Assembly: GCF_029319185.1 (NCBI RefSeq)
Contig: NZ_CP119754.1
Coordinates: 2,914,001 to 2,978,000, forward strand
Length of the DNA stretch: 64,000 nucleotides
Reading direction: 5' to 3'
Origin: Superficieibacter sp. HKU1
GTDB lineage: Bacteria > Pseudomonadota > Gammaproteobacteria > Enterobacterales > Enterobacteriaceae
Position 1 is the first letter of the stretch. Every line of letters begins with the position of its first letter. A program made the position numbers and the translations under genes. Positions 17,651 through 26,994 of this stretch are shown piece after piece. Below the pieces are notes generated by a model, which made no database searches, had not been told where the DNA came from, and saw only the letters and a program-made list of their open reading frames with translations.

Positions 17651-18451
17651 TTACCACCACGCGTGAAAATGATGTACCGGACCAATACCTTTCCCGACCT
17701 CCAGCGAGTCGGCCTGCGCCAGCGCGGCGGAGAGCCATTCCTTAGCGTCCTTCACCGTATCCGCCCAGTTGCTGTGACGCGGGCGCAGCGCGGCCAGCGC
17801 CGCCGAGAGCGTGCACCCCGTACCGTGGGTATTTTTGGTCATAATGCGCGGCGCGTTGAAGCGCTGCTCGCCGTCGCGGGTAAACAGCCAGTCCGGGCTG
17901 TCGGCATCGGCCAGATGACCGCCCTTCATCAGCACCGCGCCGCAGCCCATAGCCAGCAACGCGCGCCCCTGCTCCAGCATTTCACGTTCGTTACGGGCAT
18001 GAGGGGCATCAAGCAGCGCGGCGGCTTCCGGCAGGTTTGGAGTGATGACAGAAACGTGCGGCAATAAGCGCCTGCGCAGGGTGTCGACAGCGGCGGCAGA
18101 CAGTAGCGGATCGCCGCTTTTCGCCAGCATCACCGTATCCAGCACTACGCTCTGCACCTGATAACGTTGCAGCCGCTCGGCCACCGCCTCGACGATATCC
18201 GCGTCAGCCAGCATACCTATTTTAGTGGTATCAATGCGGACATCGCTAAAAACTGAATCAAGCTGTGCGGCAACAAACTCCGGCTCAATGCGATAAACCG
18301 ACTGCACGCCGCAGGTATTTTGCGCCACCAGGGCGGTAATTACCGTGCAGCCGTATGCGCCAAGGGCGGAGAAGGTTTTCAGATCCGCCTGAATCCCCGC
18401 GCCGCCGCTCGGATCGGTGCCAGCGATGGTCAGTGCGTTGATCCGTTTCAT
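17651..18451 (-). CDS. thiD: Hydroxymethylpyrimidine (phosphate) kinase
   Basis: This 266-aa ribokinase-family enzyme phosphorylates HMP and HMP-phosphate to HMP-diphosphate for thiamine biosynthesis and salvage. The N-terminal [18 protein letters not shown] and the C-terminal catalytic [16 protein letters not shown] (anion hole and base) are intact, and the length equals E. coli ThiD. The start at 18451 overlaps the thiM stop by 4 nt (ATGA), so the two are translationally coupled under the TPP riboswitch upstream of thiM. Confidence 0.97.
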   Translation of the reverse strand: MKRINALTIAGTDPSGGAGIQADLKTFSALGAYGCTVITALVAQNTCGVQSVYRIEPEFVAAQLDSVFSDVRIDTTKIGMLADADIVEAVAERLQRYQVQSVVLDTVMLAKSGDPLLSAAAVDTLRRRLLPHVSVITPNLPEAAALLDAPHARNEREMLEQGRALLAMGCGAVLMKGGHLADADSPDWLFTRDGEQRFNAPRIMTKNTHGTGCTLSAALAALRPRHSNWADTVKDAKEWLSAALAQADSLEVGKGIGPVHHFHAWW

Positions 18452-19236
18452 ACCTGCACCTCCGCGTCCAGCGTCCACAGGGCGTCGAGAAAGGCCGGGA
18501 TAAAACTGCCGGCACCGGCGCTTTGCTGCGCGGCGGTCAACCCGGCCTGTTTAATGAGCGCGCAGGCAGAAGCCACGTTTTCCAGCCTGTCACCGGGTAA
18601 TGCGCAACTGGCGGCCACCACCGCTGAAAGCGCGCAGCCGGTGCCCACCACGCGGGTCATGAGCGCATCGCCCCCGGCGATGGCCAGCGTGCGGCTGCCG
18701 TCGGTGACGTAATCCACTTCCCCGGTGACGGCCACAATGGTCGAGGCTTCTCTGGCAAGCGTGCGCGCGGCTGGTAGCGCGGCGCCAGCAGTGTCGGTGG
18801 TGTCAACACCGCGCCCGCCTGCGCTCATGCCTGCCAGGGCGAGGATCTCCGAGGCATTACCGCGTATCGCAGCAGGCCGCAGCGCGATAAGCTCCCGGCA
18901 AAAGCGGCTACGTAATGTGAGTGCGCCCACGGCTACCGGGTCGAGCGTCCAGGGTTTTTGCGCCGCACTGGCGCTGACGACCGCCGCTCGCATCGCCTGC
19001 GCACGTTCCCCGGTCAGCGTGCCGACGTTAATTAACAGCGCGTCAGCGATGGCCGCAAACTGCGCGGCTTCCTGCGCATCAACGACCATTGCCGGCGATG
19101 CACCGAGCGCCAGCAGGACATTTGCGGTAAAGGTTTGAACAACATCATTGGTCATACAATGAACCAGCGGAGAACGGGTTCGAACGTGGTGTAGCGCGTG
19201 GGCGGTAGCCGTGCGGCTGTGCAGGTCAGGTTGCAT
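18448..19236 (-). CDS. thiM: Hydroxyethylthiazole kinase
   Basis: This 262-aa salvage kinase phosphorylates 4-methyl-5-hydroxyethylthiazole, which ThiE then joins to HMP-diphosphate. Family motifs visible include [20 protein letters not shown] near the N-terminus, LDPVAVGA, and [17 protein letters not shown], which supplies the phosphate loop and the catalytic cysteine position. The length equals E. coli ThiM. It is the first gene of thiM-thiD, preceded by AGGAG and a TPP riboswitch. Confidence 0.97.
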   Translation of the reverse strand: MQPDLHSRTATAHALHHVRTRSPLVHCMTNDVVQTFTANVLLALGASPAMVVDAQEAAQFAAIADALLINVGTLTGERAQAMRAAVVSASAAQKPWTLDPVAVGALTLRSRFCRELIALRPAAIRGNASEILALAGMSAGGRGVDTTDTAGAALPAARTLAREASTIVAVTGEVDYVTDGSRTLAIAGGDALMTRVVGTGCALSAVVAASCALPGDRLENVASACALIKQAGLTAAQQSAGAGSFIPAFLDALWTLDAEVQV

Positions 19237-19284
19237 AATTATGCTCCTGCCAGACGGTGAAGAAGGGACTTCTTTACAGGAGTC

Positions 19285-19365
19285 AGACTTCCCTACGCTG
19301 GCATTATCCAGATCAGGTGGTACGGGTATTTCTCAGCCTTCACCAGGAAGGGCACCCCGAGTCAT
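19285..19365 (-). promoter_or_regulatory. TPP riboswitch (THI element) of thiMD
   Basis: Read on the minus strand, the leader contains ACTCGGGGTGCCCTTC, GGCTGAGAAATACCC, CACCTGATCTGGATAATGCC and AGCGTAGGGA in order. These are the conserved strands of the thiamine pyrophosphate aptamer. Downstream, about 50 nt that can fold over the AGGAG of thiM (about 19243-19250) form the expression platform. As in E. coli thiM, TPP binding should block translation initiation. Confidence 0.97.
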
Positions 19366-19519
19366 CAAAATTCAAAACGTGCGATTAATGATGGTCATTA
19401 ATCCCAGACCGGGATAATAATGCCAGCGGAAAAGCTTGTAAACGGTAAAAGCGGTGCGCCTGTGCTTTTCAGGCCAGAGACATGAGACGCTGGCAACCGC
19501 TGCCAGCGTCCTGGTTTTA

Positions 19520-19849
19520 TTAATATTTGAGACGATTGGACTGCTGCACATAATCTTCAATGGCAATTGTGGCTCCCAGCCTTTCATACAGCATAAGAAT
19601 ACTTATCATCACTTCTCCGCCATACGATAATAAATCATCCGGTGCGGTATGATTTTCTTCGTTCGCTAAAAATTGCAGTTGCTCAATAATGTCATGGTAT
19701 TCGCCGTAAATACCAATGGCCACATTATTTGCAGGAATACATTCCTGACAATAACGCAACGCATCCGCCGCTTTTTCCGGTATTGAGCGCCGATGTATAA
19801 AGATAACCATTAGCTCGCGGAGCTTAACCATCATCAATGTATTATTCAT
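19520..19849 (-). CDS. Unknown small acidic protein
   Basis: I do not recognise this 109-aa protein. The ATG at 19849 has a strong GGAGGAG 6-7 nt upstream, so it is probably translated. It has no signal peptide, clear membrane segment or cysteine motif (only one Cys, in RYCQECIP, plus a neighbour), and looks like an all-helical cytoplasmic protein with alternating charged and hydrophobic residues. It stands alone between thiM and a channel gene, in an AT-rich stretch that suggests horizontal acquisition. A promoter should lie in 19850-20100. A short helical regulator or anti-regulator is possible but unsupported. Confidence 0.7.
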   Translation of the reverse strand: MNNTLMMVKLRELMVIFIHRRSIPEKAADALRYCQECIPANNVAIGIYGEYHDIIEQLQFLANEENHTAPDDLLSYGGEVMISILMLYERLGATIAIEDYVQQSNRLKY

Positions 19850-19864
19850 ATATTCTCCTCCCAA

Positions 19865-20106
19865 TACGAACGCCAGTAATAACTGATTGGGTGATAATTC
19901 GCTTTAAAATGTAAAAAATTGGGTTGCATTAAAATTCTCACATCTCAAATCTGAACTCAATGTTAATAATATGTTTCATTGATTAATGTCAATATCGTAA
20001 TATCATTATATGTTTTAATAATAATTAACATTTAATTCATTCATGCCACACCTGAATTTACGCTAATTATTTTAGCTTTAAGGAGCGCGCGCACGCCTGT
20101 TTGACT
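19865..20106. other. AT-rich intergenic stretch
   Basis: This is markedly AT-rich, non-coding DNA upstream of the unknown 109-aa gene, with runs such as TTAATAATAT and TAATAATAATTAACA, typical of H-NS-bound accessory DNA. I see no open frame with a ribosome-binding site, no repeat and no RNA gene in this part. Confidence 0.6.
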
Positions 20107-20132
20107 AAAAAAAAACCTGCCGGAACCGGCAG
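20107..20132 (-). terminator. Intrinsic terminator of an unassigned minus-strand transcript
   Basis: On the minus strand the sequence reads CTGCCGGTTCCGGCAG followed by G and nine T residues, a textbook Rho-independent terminator. The nearest minus-strand gene lies downstream of it and the upstream gene (20250) runs the other way. It therefore ends a transcript that begins in or near 20140-20250, or antisense transcription from inside the channel gene. Confidence 0.8.
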
Positions 20133-20168
20133 CTTCTCAGTCGGTGACGCAGAAGTCGGACAAACGGT
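20107..20168 (-). ncRNA. Candidate small RNA, minus strand
   Basis: A possible promoter precedes the orphan terminator on the minus strand: -35 TTGTAG at 20202-20197, an 18-bp spacer and -10 TATGAA at 20178-20173. The predicted transcript is about 60 nt, starting near 20166 and ending in the CTGCCGG hairpin with a T9 tail, the layout of an Hfq-binding sRNA. I do not recognise it as a known enterobacterial sRNA. It contains no convincing open frame. Confidence 0.4.
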
Positions 20169-20249
20169 ACTATTCATATCGTGAATAACAGGTATTCTAC
20201 AAGAGGCGCTTAAGCCCTGTTACTTTCGATTTCGTGGAACAATCCTTCT

Positions 20250-22673
20250 ATGCAAAAACTATTTCGCGTGCCGCTGCTGCTGGCGCTGTTGTCCTGTCTG
20301 ATGATGCCGTGTTTTTCCTGGGCCGATGAGGCGACGGGTCAAAATGACGTTGAGCAGCCGCAGCCGGTGAAAGTGAACGTCAGTACGGCGCTGCCCGCGC
20401 TACAAAAACGGCTGGATTCGCTTAAACAGCGGGTAGCAACGGCAAAAGCGGATAAGCAGTTCACCACTCTGAATGACGATGCGCAAAAACTGGCTGCCGA
20501 TGCCGAGAAACTGGCCGTCGCGCTGGCGCCGCAACTGGCGCAGATCCAGGGACAGTTAGACGTATTAGGCCCGGCCCCGGCGCCCGGTACCCTGACGGAA
20601 ACGCCACAGGTGATTAGCCAGCGTAATAAACTGAATAACAATAAAACGCAGCTCACCACCCAGATCGAGCAAACCAAGGCGATAGGCGTAGGCGCGCAAA
20701 ATCTTTCGGCGCAAATTTCCGGAATGCGCCGCGATGCGCTGAAAACGCAGATTGCCCTTAATACCGGCAGTATTCTTGGCGCAAAATTCTGGACGCCGCT
20801 CATCAGCCCGAGTGAAAAGGACGCCGCGCGGTTTGATGAGTTCGGTGCGCAGGTGGCTAGCGCGTGGAGTCAGGCATGGGACGATGAATGGCGCATCGGC
20901 AGCGGCTTTTTACTGCTACTGGCGCTGGCAATTGGCCTTGCTGGCCGCCGCGTGCTGGACAGACCGATTAACTGGATCCTGCCGCGCTGGCTGCCACAGG
21001 GCCGCTTTCGCCGCAGTTTCCTCGCCTTATTTACGACCTTAAGTACCACGCTGACGCTTGGGATCAGCATGCAGTTGCTGTGTTATATCTTTACCCGCCT
21101 GCCGGATACCACCCAGCCCGTGACTGAGTTTGCCGAGCTGCTAATTGGTCTGACCTACTTCTCGGCGGTTATCGCCGGACTGGGGATCGCCCTGCTGTCA
21201 AATCGTCACCCCTCCTGGCGGTTGCCGGGCATTGCCGATCCGCTCGCCAAAACGCTGGCCTCATTCCCTGTTCTGCTGGCCACCTTTATCTTCATTTTTG
21301 GCATTGTCGAACAGCTCAACGGTCTGATCGGGGCCAGCATTGACGCTACGCTGTTCGGTAACGGGCTGTCGGCGCTGCTGGTGGCGATTAACTGTCTGAT
21401 CGCACCAATACGGGTTAACCGGATGCGGCGGACCATGCGTGCCGAAGGGGAGCAAACCGAGGCACGCTCAACTCTGGCGGGCCTGATTCATTTGCTGATA
21501 AGCCTTACCGCCTTTGTGATCCTGATGGCGCTGCTGATCGGCTATATTCCGCTGGCGCGTTTTGTCACTTTTGAACTGCTGTGGATTGGCCTGGTGGTCA
21601 GCTCGCTATATCTGCTGATTCATTTTGTGGTGGATCTGTGCGAAAGCGTATTTTCCCCCTCGACGCACAGCGGCAAAATTCTCAAAAGCACGCTTAGCCT
21701 GAACGATCGCCATCTCTCTCTGGCTTCCACCCTGTTCTCGGCCCTCGGCAAAAGTAGCCTGCTGCTGATGGCTGCGGTCGCCCTGCTCAATGGCACCTTT
21801 GGCACCACCACGCCGCTGGAGTTGCTGAGTAAAATTGCCGATATCTGGGGCGGTAAAGGGCCGGAGGAAATGAAAATTATCCCGGCCCATGCGGTTAATG
21901 CCGTACTGTGCCTGGTGATTGGCTGGTACGTGTTGCGCTCGTCGCGCCGCTGGCTGGACAACGATTTCCTGCCCAAAACCATGATGGATCGGGGTATGCG
22001 CGCGTCGCTGGTGACCCTGTTCACCAACGTAGGCTACGTGCTGATTATTATGCTGACGCTCTCGATGCTCGGCATTGAGTGGAACAAGCTGGCGTGGATT
22101 GTCAGCGCCCTGTCGGTAGGGATCGGTTTTGGTCTCCAGGAAATTGTGAAGAACTTTATCTCCGGGCTGATCCTGTTAACGGAACGGCCAGTTAAAGTGG
22201 GCGATCTGGTCAGTATCAGCGGAGTGGAAGGCGATATTCGACGTATTAACGTGCGTGCCACGGAAATCCAGCTCGGCGATAAGTCGACGGTTATTGTGCC
22301 CAATTCCCAGCTCATTTCACAGAACGTACGTAACGCCACGATGGGTAACGCGCAGGGCGTCGCCACCATCACCCTTACCTTCCCGCTGGATATCGATCCA
22401 CAGAAGGTGCGCGATTTACTGCTGGAAGCCTACAACCTGCATGAGTCAGTGCTGGAAACCCCCTCGCCATCGGTGAGCTTTAAAGAACTGGGTCCGACCG
22501 GGATCGTGTTAAGCGTGACGGGTTATGTGAATAGCCCGCGTATGGTGAGCGCCACCCGCAGCGATCTGCTGTACGAAATTTTGAAAATGCTGCGCGATGA
22601 GGGGATCAGCCTGAGCCAGACCCAGACCATGATCCTGGAACAACCCACGCCGCGGCCTGCGACCGAAGAGTAA
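20250..22673 (+). CDS. DUF3772 / MscS-type mechanosensitive channel
   Basis: This 807-aa protein has a cleavable signal peptide (about residues 1-25, ending FSWADEA). A periplasmic alpha-helical DUF3772-type region rich in Lys/Gln/Ala heptads (about 45-170) follows, then several transmembrane segments from about 215, and a C-terminal MscS domain (about 580-790). The pore-helix and beta-domain hallmark VGIGFGLQEIVKNFISGL lies near residue 621, followed by ERPVKVGDLV. It should be a large inner-membrane channel releasing solutes on osmotic downshock, in the MscK/YbiO size class. The gene is monocistronic and its stop abuts the convergent LysR gene. Confidence 0.9.
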   Translation: MQKLFRVPLLLALLSCLMMPCFSWADEATGQNDVEQPQPVKVNVSTALPALQKRLDSLKQRVATAKADKQFTTLNDDAQKLAADAEKLAVALAPQLAQIQGQLDVLGPAPAPGTLTETPQVISQRNKLNNNKTQLTTQIEQTKAIGVGAQNLSAQISGMRRDALKTQIALNTGSILGAKFWTPLISPSEKDAARFDEFGAQVASAWSQAWDDEWRIGSGFLLLLALAIGLAGRRVLDRPINWILPRWLPQGRFRRSFLALFTTLSTTLTLGISMQLLCYIFTRLPDTTQPVTEFAELLIGLTYFSAVIAGLGIALLSNRHPSWRLPGIADPLAKTLASFPVLLATFIFIFGIVEQLNGLIGASIDATLFGNGLSALLVAINCLIAPIRVNRMRRTMRAEGEQTEARSTLAGLIHLLISLTAFVILMALLIGYIPLARFVTFELLWIGLVVSSLYLLIHFVVDLCESVFSPSTHSGKILKSTLSLNDRHLSLASTLFSALGKSSLLLMAAVALLNGTFGTTTPLELLSKIADIWGGKGPEEMKIIPAHAVNAVLCLVIGWYVLRSSRRWLDNDFLPKTMMDRGMRASLVTLFTNVGYVLIIMLTLSMLGIEWNKLAWIVSALSVGIGFGLQEIVKNFISGLILLTERPVKVGDLVSISGVEGDIRRINVRATEIQLGDKSTVIVPNSQLISQNVRNATMGNAQGVATITLTFPLDIDPQKVRDLLLEAYNLHESVLETPSPSVSFKELGPTGIVLSVTGYVNSPRMVSATRSDLLYEILKMLRDEGISLSQTQTMILEQPTPRPATEE

Positions 22674-23591
22674 TTATTGCCCGCGCAGTATGCTCAACAG
22701 AAGCTGAAAACAGGCTTCTGGCTGCGGTGCCAGCGGCTGCGGGCTGCGCATCAGGGCTACCGTGCGGGCCAGTGCCGGTTGCTGGAGCTGCACGACTTTC
22801 AGCTGCGGATCGCATAAATGAGTGGTATAGAGCTGCGGCAGAATCGCCACCGCCAGTCGGGAGCGCACCAGCCCGTAAAGCGTCTCAATATAGTCAACCT
22901 GATAGCGTAGCCGTAAGGTCAGGCGCTGGCTTTCCACCAGCGCCGACACCAGACGCGGGACGTTGCCTCGGGAAAAGACGGCAATATCCCGGGATACAAG
23001 CTGTTTCCACGGCAGATGCGCGGAATCCGCCAGCGGATCGTCACAGTGAATCAGCGCGATAAACGCATCTTCCCGTAGCGGAAAGGTCTGAAGCTCTGCG
23101 GGAACGGCGCTATCCAGCGCGCCAATGCCGAAATCAATCCCACCGTCGCGGATCTCTGCCACCAGCGAGTCGTTGGTATGATCGTGGAACTCAAGCTTTA
23201 CGCGAGGGAAAGCCTGGGCCAGTTTTTCAGGTACCGAGGGGAACAGAAGCGAGCTCACGGAGGGAACCAGACCGATGCGCAAGGTGCCGTCACCGCCAGC
23301 GTCGACAATTTGCTGCATATCCTCAAACGCCCGCTGCGCCACGCTCAGCACGCGCTGAGCGTGCGGTAAAATCGCCACGCCCAGCTCTGTCAAAGAGACC
23401 GAAGACGCGGTACGGTTCACCAGTTTGCCGCCCAGCACGATTTCAATTTGCCGCAGCGCACTGCTCAGCGCAGGCTGGCTGATGGCAAGGCGGCTGGCGG
23501 TATCGGTAAAATGCCGTAGCTGTGCCAACGTGACAAAATACTGTAGCTGTTTCAAAGAAAGCGCGGGTAACCGCCGCCAGGGTTCCATCAT
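22674..23591 (-). CDS. LysR-family regulator divergent from ade
   Basis: This 305-aa LysR-type regulator has an N-terminal winged helix (about residues 12-70, LKQLQYFVTLAQLRHFTDTASRLAISQPALSSALRQIE) and a periplasmic-binding-like effector domain. It is divergent from the adenine deaminase gene across 129 bp and probably controls the ade-permease operon, perhaps in response to a purine; this is inferred from position. Two adjacent ATGs begin the frame and the upstream one was kept. Confidence 0.9.
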   Translation of the reverse strand: MMEPWRRLPALSLKQLQYFVTLAQLRHFTDTASRLAISQPALSSALRQIEIVLGGKLVNRTASSVSLTELGVAILPHAQRVLSVAQRAFEDMQQIVDAGGDGTLRIGLVPSVSSLLFPSVPEKLAQAFPRVKLEFHDHTNDSLVAEIRDGGIDFGIGALDSAVPAELQTFPLREDAFIALIHCDDPLADSAHLPWKQLVSRDIAVFSRGNVPRLVSALVESQRLTLRLRYQVDYIETLYGLVRSRLAVAILPQLYTTHLCDPQLKVVQLQQPALARTVALMRSPQPLAPQPEACFQLLLSILRGQ

Positions 23592-23720
23592 TGTTGTCTT
23601 CAGAGGTTGTCCGTTCGCCTCAGAATAACTCTTTCTTATCGCATCATAAAATTATTCAGATAGGCAAACGTTTGCCGTCCCCCTACAGTAGGGCAACTTT
23701 TTTGATCGGATACTGTTTTT

Positions 23721-25547
23721 ATGAGTGCGACAGATGATACCCGCCGTCGGGCTGTGCAGGCCGCCAGAGGCGAAATTCCTTTCGATCTTCTGCTGACCGA
23801 TGCACACATCGTCGATATGGTGACGGGTGAGATCCGCGAGGCCGACGTCGGGATCAGCGGGGAATGGATTGCCAGTGTTCATCCACGCGGGCAGCATAAG
23901 GCGGCGAAAGAAATCCATTCGCTCGCCGGGAGCTTCCTCTCACCGGGCCTGATTGATACCCATGTCCATCTTGAGAGCTCACATCTTACTCCGGCACGCT
24001 ACGCGCAAATCGTGCTGGCACAGGGAACCACGGCGGTATTCTGGGATCCCCATGAACTGGCCAATGTGCTCGGTATCGACGGCGTAAAATATGCCGTCGA
24101 GGCCAGCCGGGATCTCCCCCTGCATGTGATGATCGCCGCCCCCTCCAGCGTGCCATCAACGCCCGGTCTTGAGATGTCCGGCGCGGACTTTGCGGGGGAA
24201 GAGATAGCTTCATTGCTGAGCTGGCCGGAAGTCCGTGGGGTGGCGGAGGTGATGGATATGCACGGCGTGCTGCACGGTAGCGAGCGTATGCAGGCGATCC
24301 TCGCCGCCGGACAACGCAGTGGTAAGCTGATTGAAGGCCATGCCAGAGGGTTGAGCGGTGCCGATTTGCAGGCGTATCTCACCGCGGGCGTGACCTCCGA
24401 TCATGAGCTGGTTTCCGCCGACGATGCGCTGGAAAAACTGCGCGCGGGTTTGTCATTGCAGATTCGCGGTTCGCATCCCTATCTGCTGCCCGGTATTGTT
24501 ACAGCATTGATGACCCTTCCGCATCTGTCTTCACAAATCACCGTCTGTACCGATGATGTGCCACCGGATGTGCTGCTGGAAAAAGGCGGCATTATTGCTC
24601 TGCTCAATACCCTGATTGCCCACGGTCTGCCCGCCACCGAGGCGCTGCGTTTTGCGACGTTTAATGCCGCCCTCCGTCTGCAGCGTCACGATTTGGGCCT
24701 GATTGCGGCGGGTCGGCGTGCCGATCTGGTGGTTTTTGATTCCCTGGAGACGCTGACGGCTCGCCAGGTATATGTTGCAGGCAATCTGATTGCCCGTGAC
24801 GGCAGGATGCTAAACGCGATTGTACCGATGGCGGAAAGCCTGCCGCCGCAGAATACCATGCAGCTTCCTCCCGCGGTGGAGGAGGATTTTGTACTGCGAC
24901 TCGCGGCTATTCAGCACGGCGAGGCGCGGCTGCGTCACATTCGCGGCGCGCGTTTTACGCAGTGGGGCGAGGTGGATGTGCAAATTCGCCATGGAAAAGT
25001 GGTGATCCCCGACGGGTTTAGCCTTATCTGGGTGCGTCATCGTCACGGTCGCCACGAGGCCAAACCGCAGATGGCACTGCTGGAAGGATGGGGCGAACTG
25101 GACGGCGCAATTGCCACCAGCTATTCCCACGACTCGCATAATCTGGTGGTGCTGGGACGCGATCCGGCAGAGATGGCGCGCGCGGCCGGGCAGCTTATTG
25201 CCAGTGGCGGCGGTATGGCGCTGGCACAGCACGGTAACATTATTGCTCATGTGGCGATGCCGATTGCGGGCATCCTTTCCGATCTGCCGGCGGAAGAACT
25301 GGCCGCGCGGTTTAGCGATCTTCGCCAGCGCAGTGAGGATATCGCTGAGTGGGAGCCACCGTATCGTGTCTTTAAAGCGATTGAAGGCACCTGTCTGGCC
25401 TGTAATGCCGGACCGCATCTTACCGATCTGGGGTTAACCGACGGGCTGACGCGGCAAATTGTCGACCCGCTGATTTCATGCCGGGAGCTTCCCGAAGAAA
25501 CGCCATCTGAGTATCGCCAAAGGAGAACACATAATGGCCGAAAATAG
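23721..25547 (+). CDS. ade: Adenine deaminase
   Basis: This 608-aa amidohydrolase of the adenine deaminase family (E. coli YicP/Ade, 588 aa) converts adenine to hypoxanthine and ammonia with bound divalent metals. The metal-binding THVHLESS lies at about residues 79-86, and EGHARGLSG, SDHE and TDDVPPD follow in the family order. The C-terminal domain has the GGMALAQHG and CNAGPHLTDLGLTDG blocks. The gene is divergent from a LysR regulator, and its 3' end overlaps the NCS2 permease start by 14 nt, so adenine uptake and deamination are coupled. Confidence 0.95.
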   Translation: MSATDDTRRRAVQAARGEIPFDLLLTDAHIVDMVTGEIREADVGISGEWIASVHPRGQHKAAKEIHSLAGSFLSPGLIDTHVHLESSHLTPARYAQIVLAQGTTAVFWDPHELANVLGIDGVKYAVEASRDLPLHVMIAAPSSVPSTPGLEMSGADFAGEEIASLLSWPEVRGVAEVMDMHGVLHGSERMQAILAAGQRSGKLIEGHARGLSGADLQAYLTAGVTSDHELVSADDALEKLRAGLSLQIRGSHPYLLPGIVTALMTLPHLSSQITVCTDDVPPDVLLEKGGIIALLNTLIAHGLPATEALRFATFNAALRLQRHDLGLIAAGRRADLVVFDSLETLTARQVYVAGNLIARDGRMLNAIVPMAESLPPQNTMQLPPAVEEDFVLRLAAIQHGEARLRHIRGARFTQWGEVDVQIRHGKVVIPDGFSLIWVRHRHGRHEAKPQMALLEGWGELDGAIATSYSHDSHNLVVLGRDPAEMARAAGQLIASGGGMALAQHGNIIAHVAMPIAGILSDLPAEELAARFSDLRQRSEDIAEWEPPYRVFKAIEGTCLACNAGPHLTDLGLTDGLTRQIVDPLISCRELPEETPSEYRQRRTHNGRK

Positions 25548-26877
25548 CGTCAATACGCCGGTATCGGGGAACTGGCTGGAACGACGTTTTGCCCTGTACT
25601 CACGTCAAAGTACGGTAAAAACAGAGTGCCTGGCCGGGATAACGGGTTTTCTGGCCGCCGCCTATTTGCTGGTTGTGATCCCCGGCTTACTGGCCGCGGG
25701 TGGCATAGATAAAGGCGCGGCGACCACCGGCACTATTCTGGTTTTTGTTGCCGGTACTCTGCTGATGGCGTTTTACGGCAACCTGCCGTTTATTGTAGGT
25801 CCGGGTATCGGCGGATCGGTGCTGGTGGGCGTAACGCTGGCGGGAAGTGAAGGGGTTGGCTGGCAAATCGGGCTCGGCATCGCCTGCTGGTCCGGCATTT
25901 TATTTTTCCTGCTTACCTGTCTTGGCCTGCGTGAAATCGTAACGCGCTCGGTTCCGCAATCGATAAAGCTGGGGCTGACGGCCTCCATCGGGCTGTTTGT
26001 CGCGGTACTGGGGTTTCGCAATGCCGGTCTGGTGCTGGCTAACGCAAAAAGTAACGCGCTGATGCTGGGCGACTTTCTCTCTCCCGGCGCGCTGGTCGCG
26101 CTATGCGGGTTATTTGTGGCTATCGCCCTTCAGGCGCGGCGTATTCCGGGCGCGATCCTGTGGGCTATTCTCTTCGCCACGCTGATTGGCATTCCGGCGG
26201 ACGTAACGCGTTTGCCTGAGCATTTCATTGCCCTGCCCCACTCCCTGGCACCGGTACTCGGTCAGGTCGATCTGTTTGGCGCATTAAATGTCGTTTTTCT
26301 GCCTTTCCTGTTTGTTTTCTTCGCGTCTGAATTTTTTTCGACGATGGGAACCACCCTGGCCGTTGGTGGCGAGGCCGGATTGCTGGATAAAGACGGAAAT
26401 ATGCCCCAAATCAATCGCCCGTTTATCGTCGATTCTATCGTTGCCGCGCTGGGGCCGTGGACGGGGATCCCTGCCGCCACCGCCCTGATTGAGTCCTCCG
26501 CTGCCGCAGAAGCCGGGGGAAAAACCGGGATGACCGCACTGGCCGCGGCGATGATGTTCCTGCTGATGCTGTTTTTTACCCCGCTGGCGCTGATGATCCC
26601 TAAAGAAGCCACCGCGCCCGCGCTGATCCTGATTGGTCTGAATATGTTCAGCGGCCTGCGCAAAGTCGACCTGGCGAACTTTACCGATGGCCTGCCGGTA
26701 CTGATGATGGTGATGATTACCCTGATCGCTAACAGTTTCGGTACCGGTATCGCTGGCGGACTGCTGTTTTTTATTGTCATTAAAGCGATTGCCGGTAAAT
26801 GGCGTGAAATTCCGCTGGGTCTATGGATTATGGCGATCCCGCTGGTTTATTATTTTGCCACGCTGGTCAGGCATTAA
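25534..26877 (+). CDS. NCS2-family purine permease
   Basis: This 447-aa inner-membrane permease of the NCS2 AzgA-like branch (E. coli AdeP/AdeQ, adenine; GhxP/GhxQ, guanine-hypoxanthine) has about 12-14 hydrophobic segments. Family motifs are NPFIVGPG-like LPFIVGPGIGGS, FASEFFSTMGTTLAVGGEAGLLDKDG, and AATALIESSAAAEAGGKTG near the substrate site. It is translated from an ATG preceded by AGGAG inside the end of ade. Adenine is the likely substrate from the operon partner; hypoxanthine or guanine cannot be excluded. Confidence 0.93.
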   Translation: MAENSVNTPVSGNWLERRFALYSRQSTVKTECLAGITGFLAAAYLLVVIPGLLAAGGIDKGAATTGTILVFVAGTLLMAFYGNLPFIVGPGIGGSVLVGVTLAGSEGVGWQIGLGIACWSGILFFLLTCLGLREIVTRSVPQSIKLGLTASIGLFVAVLGFRNAGLVLANAKSNALMLGDFLSPGALVALCGLFVAIALQARRIPGAILWAILFATLIGIPADVTRLPEHFIALPHSLAPVLGQVDLFGALNVVFLPFLFVFFASEFFSTMGTTLAVGGEAGLLDKDGNMPQINRPFIVDSIVAALGPWTGIPAATALIESSAAAEAGGKTGMTALAAAMMFLLMLFFTPLALMIPKEATAPALILIGLNMFSGLRKVDLANFTDGLPVLMMVMITLIANSFGTGIAGGLLFFIVIKAIAGKWREIPLGLWIMAIPLVYYFATLVRH

Positions 26878-26881
26878 AAGC

Positions 26882-26907
26882 ACGCGGGTGACATAGTTCA
26901 CCCGCGT
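26882..26907. terminator. Hairpin after the ade operon
   Basis: A perfect 10-bp stem (ACGCGGGTGA, loop CATAGT, TCACCCGCGT) begins 4 bp after the permease stop. It has no T run, so it is a weak or Rho-assisted terminator, or an RNA-stabilising end, between this operon and the convergent fimbrial operon. Confidence 0.65.
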
Positions 26908-26928
26908 CAGACGTTATACCGTGGAATT

Positions 26929-26962
26929 ATGCCCGGCGGCGCTTCGCTTGCACGGGCCTGCA
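26929..26962. repeat. REP-like element
   Basis: TGCCCGGCGGCGCTTCGCTTGCACGGGCCTGC has the REP consensus shape: two GC-rich arms around GCTTCGCTTG. A degenerate second arm (CGCCATCCGGCG, about 26981-26994) could complete a BIME. It lies between convergent operons. Confidence 0.7.
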
Positions 26963-26994
26963 GATGATATATAACCTACCACCGCCATCCGGCG

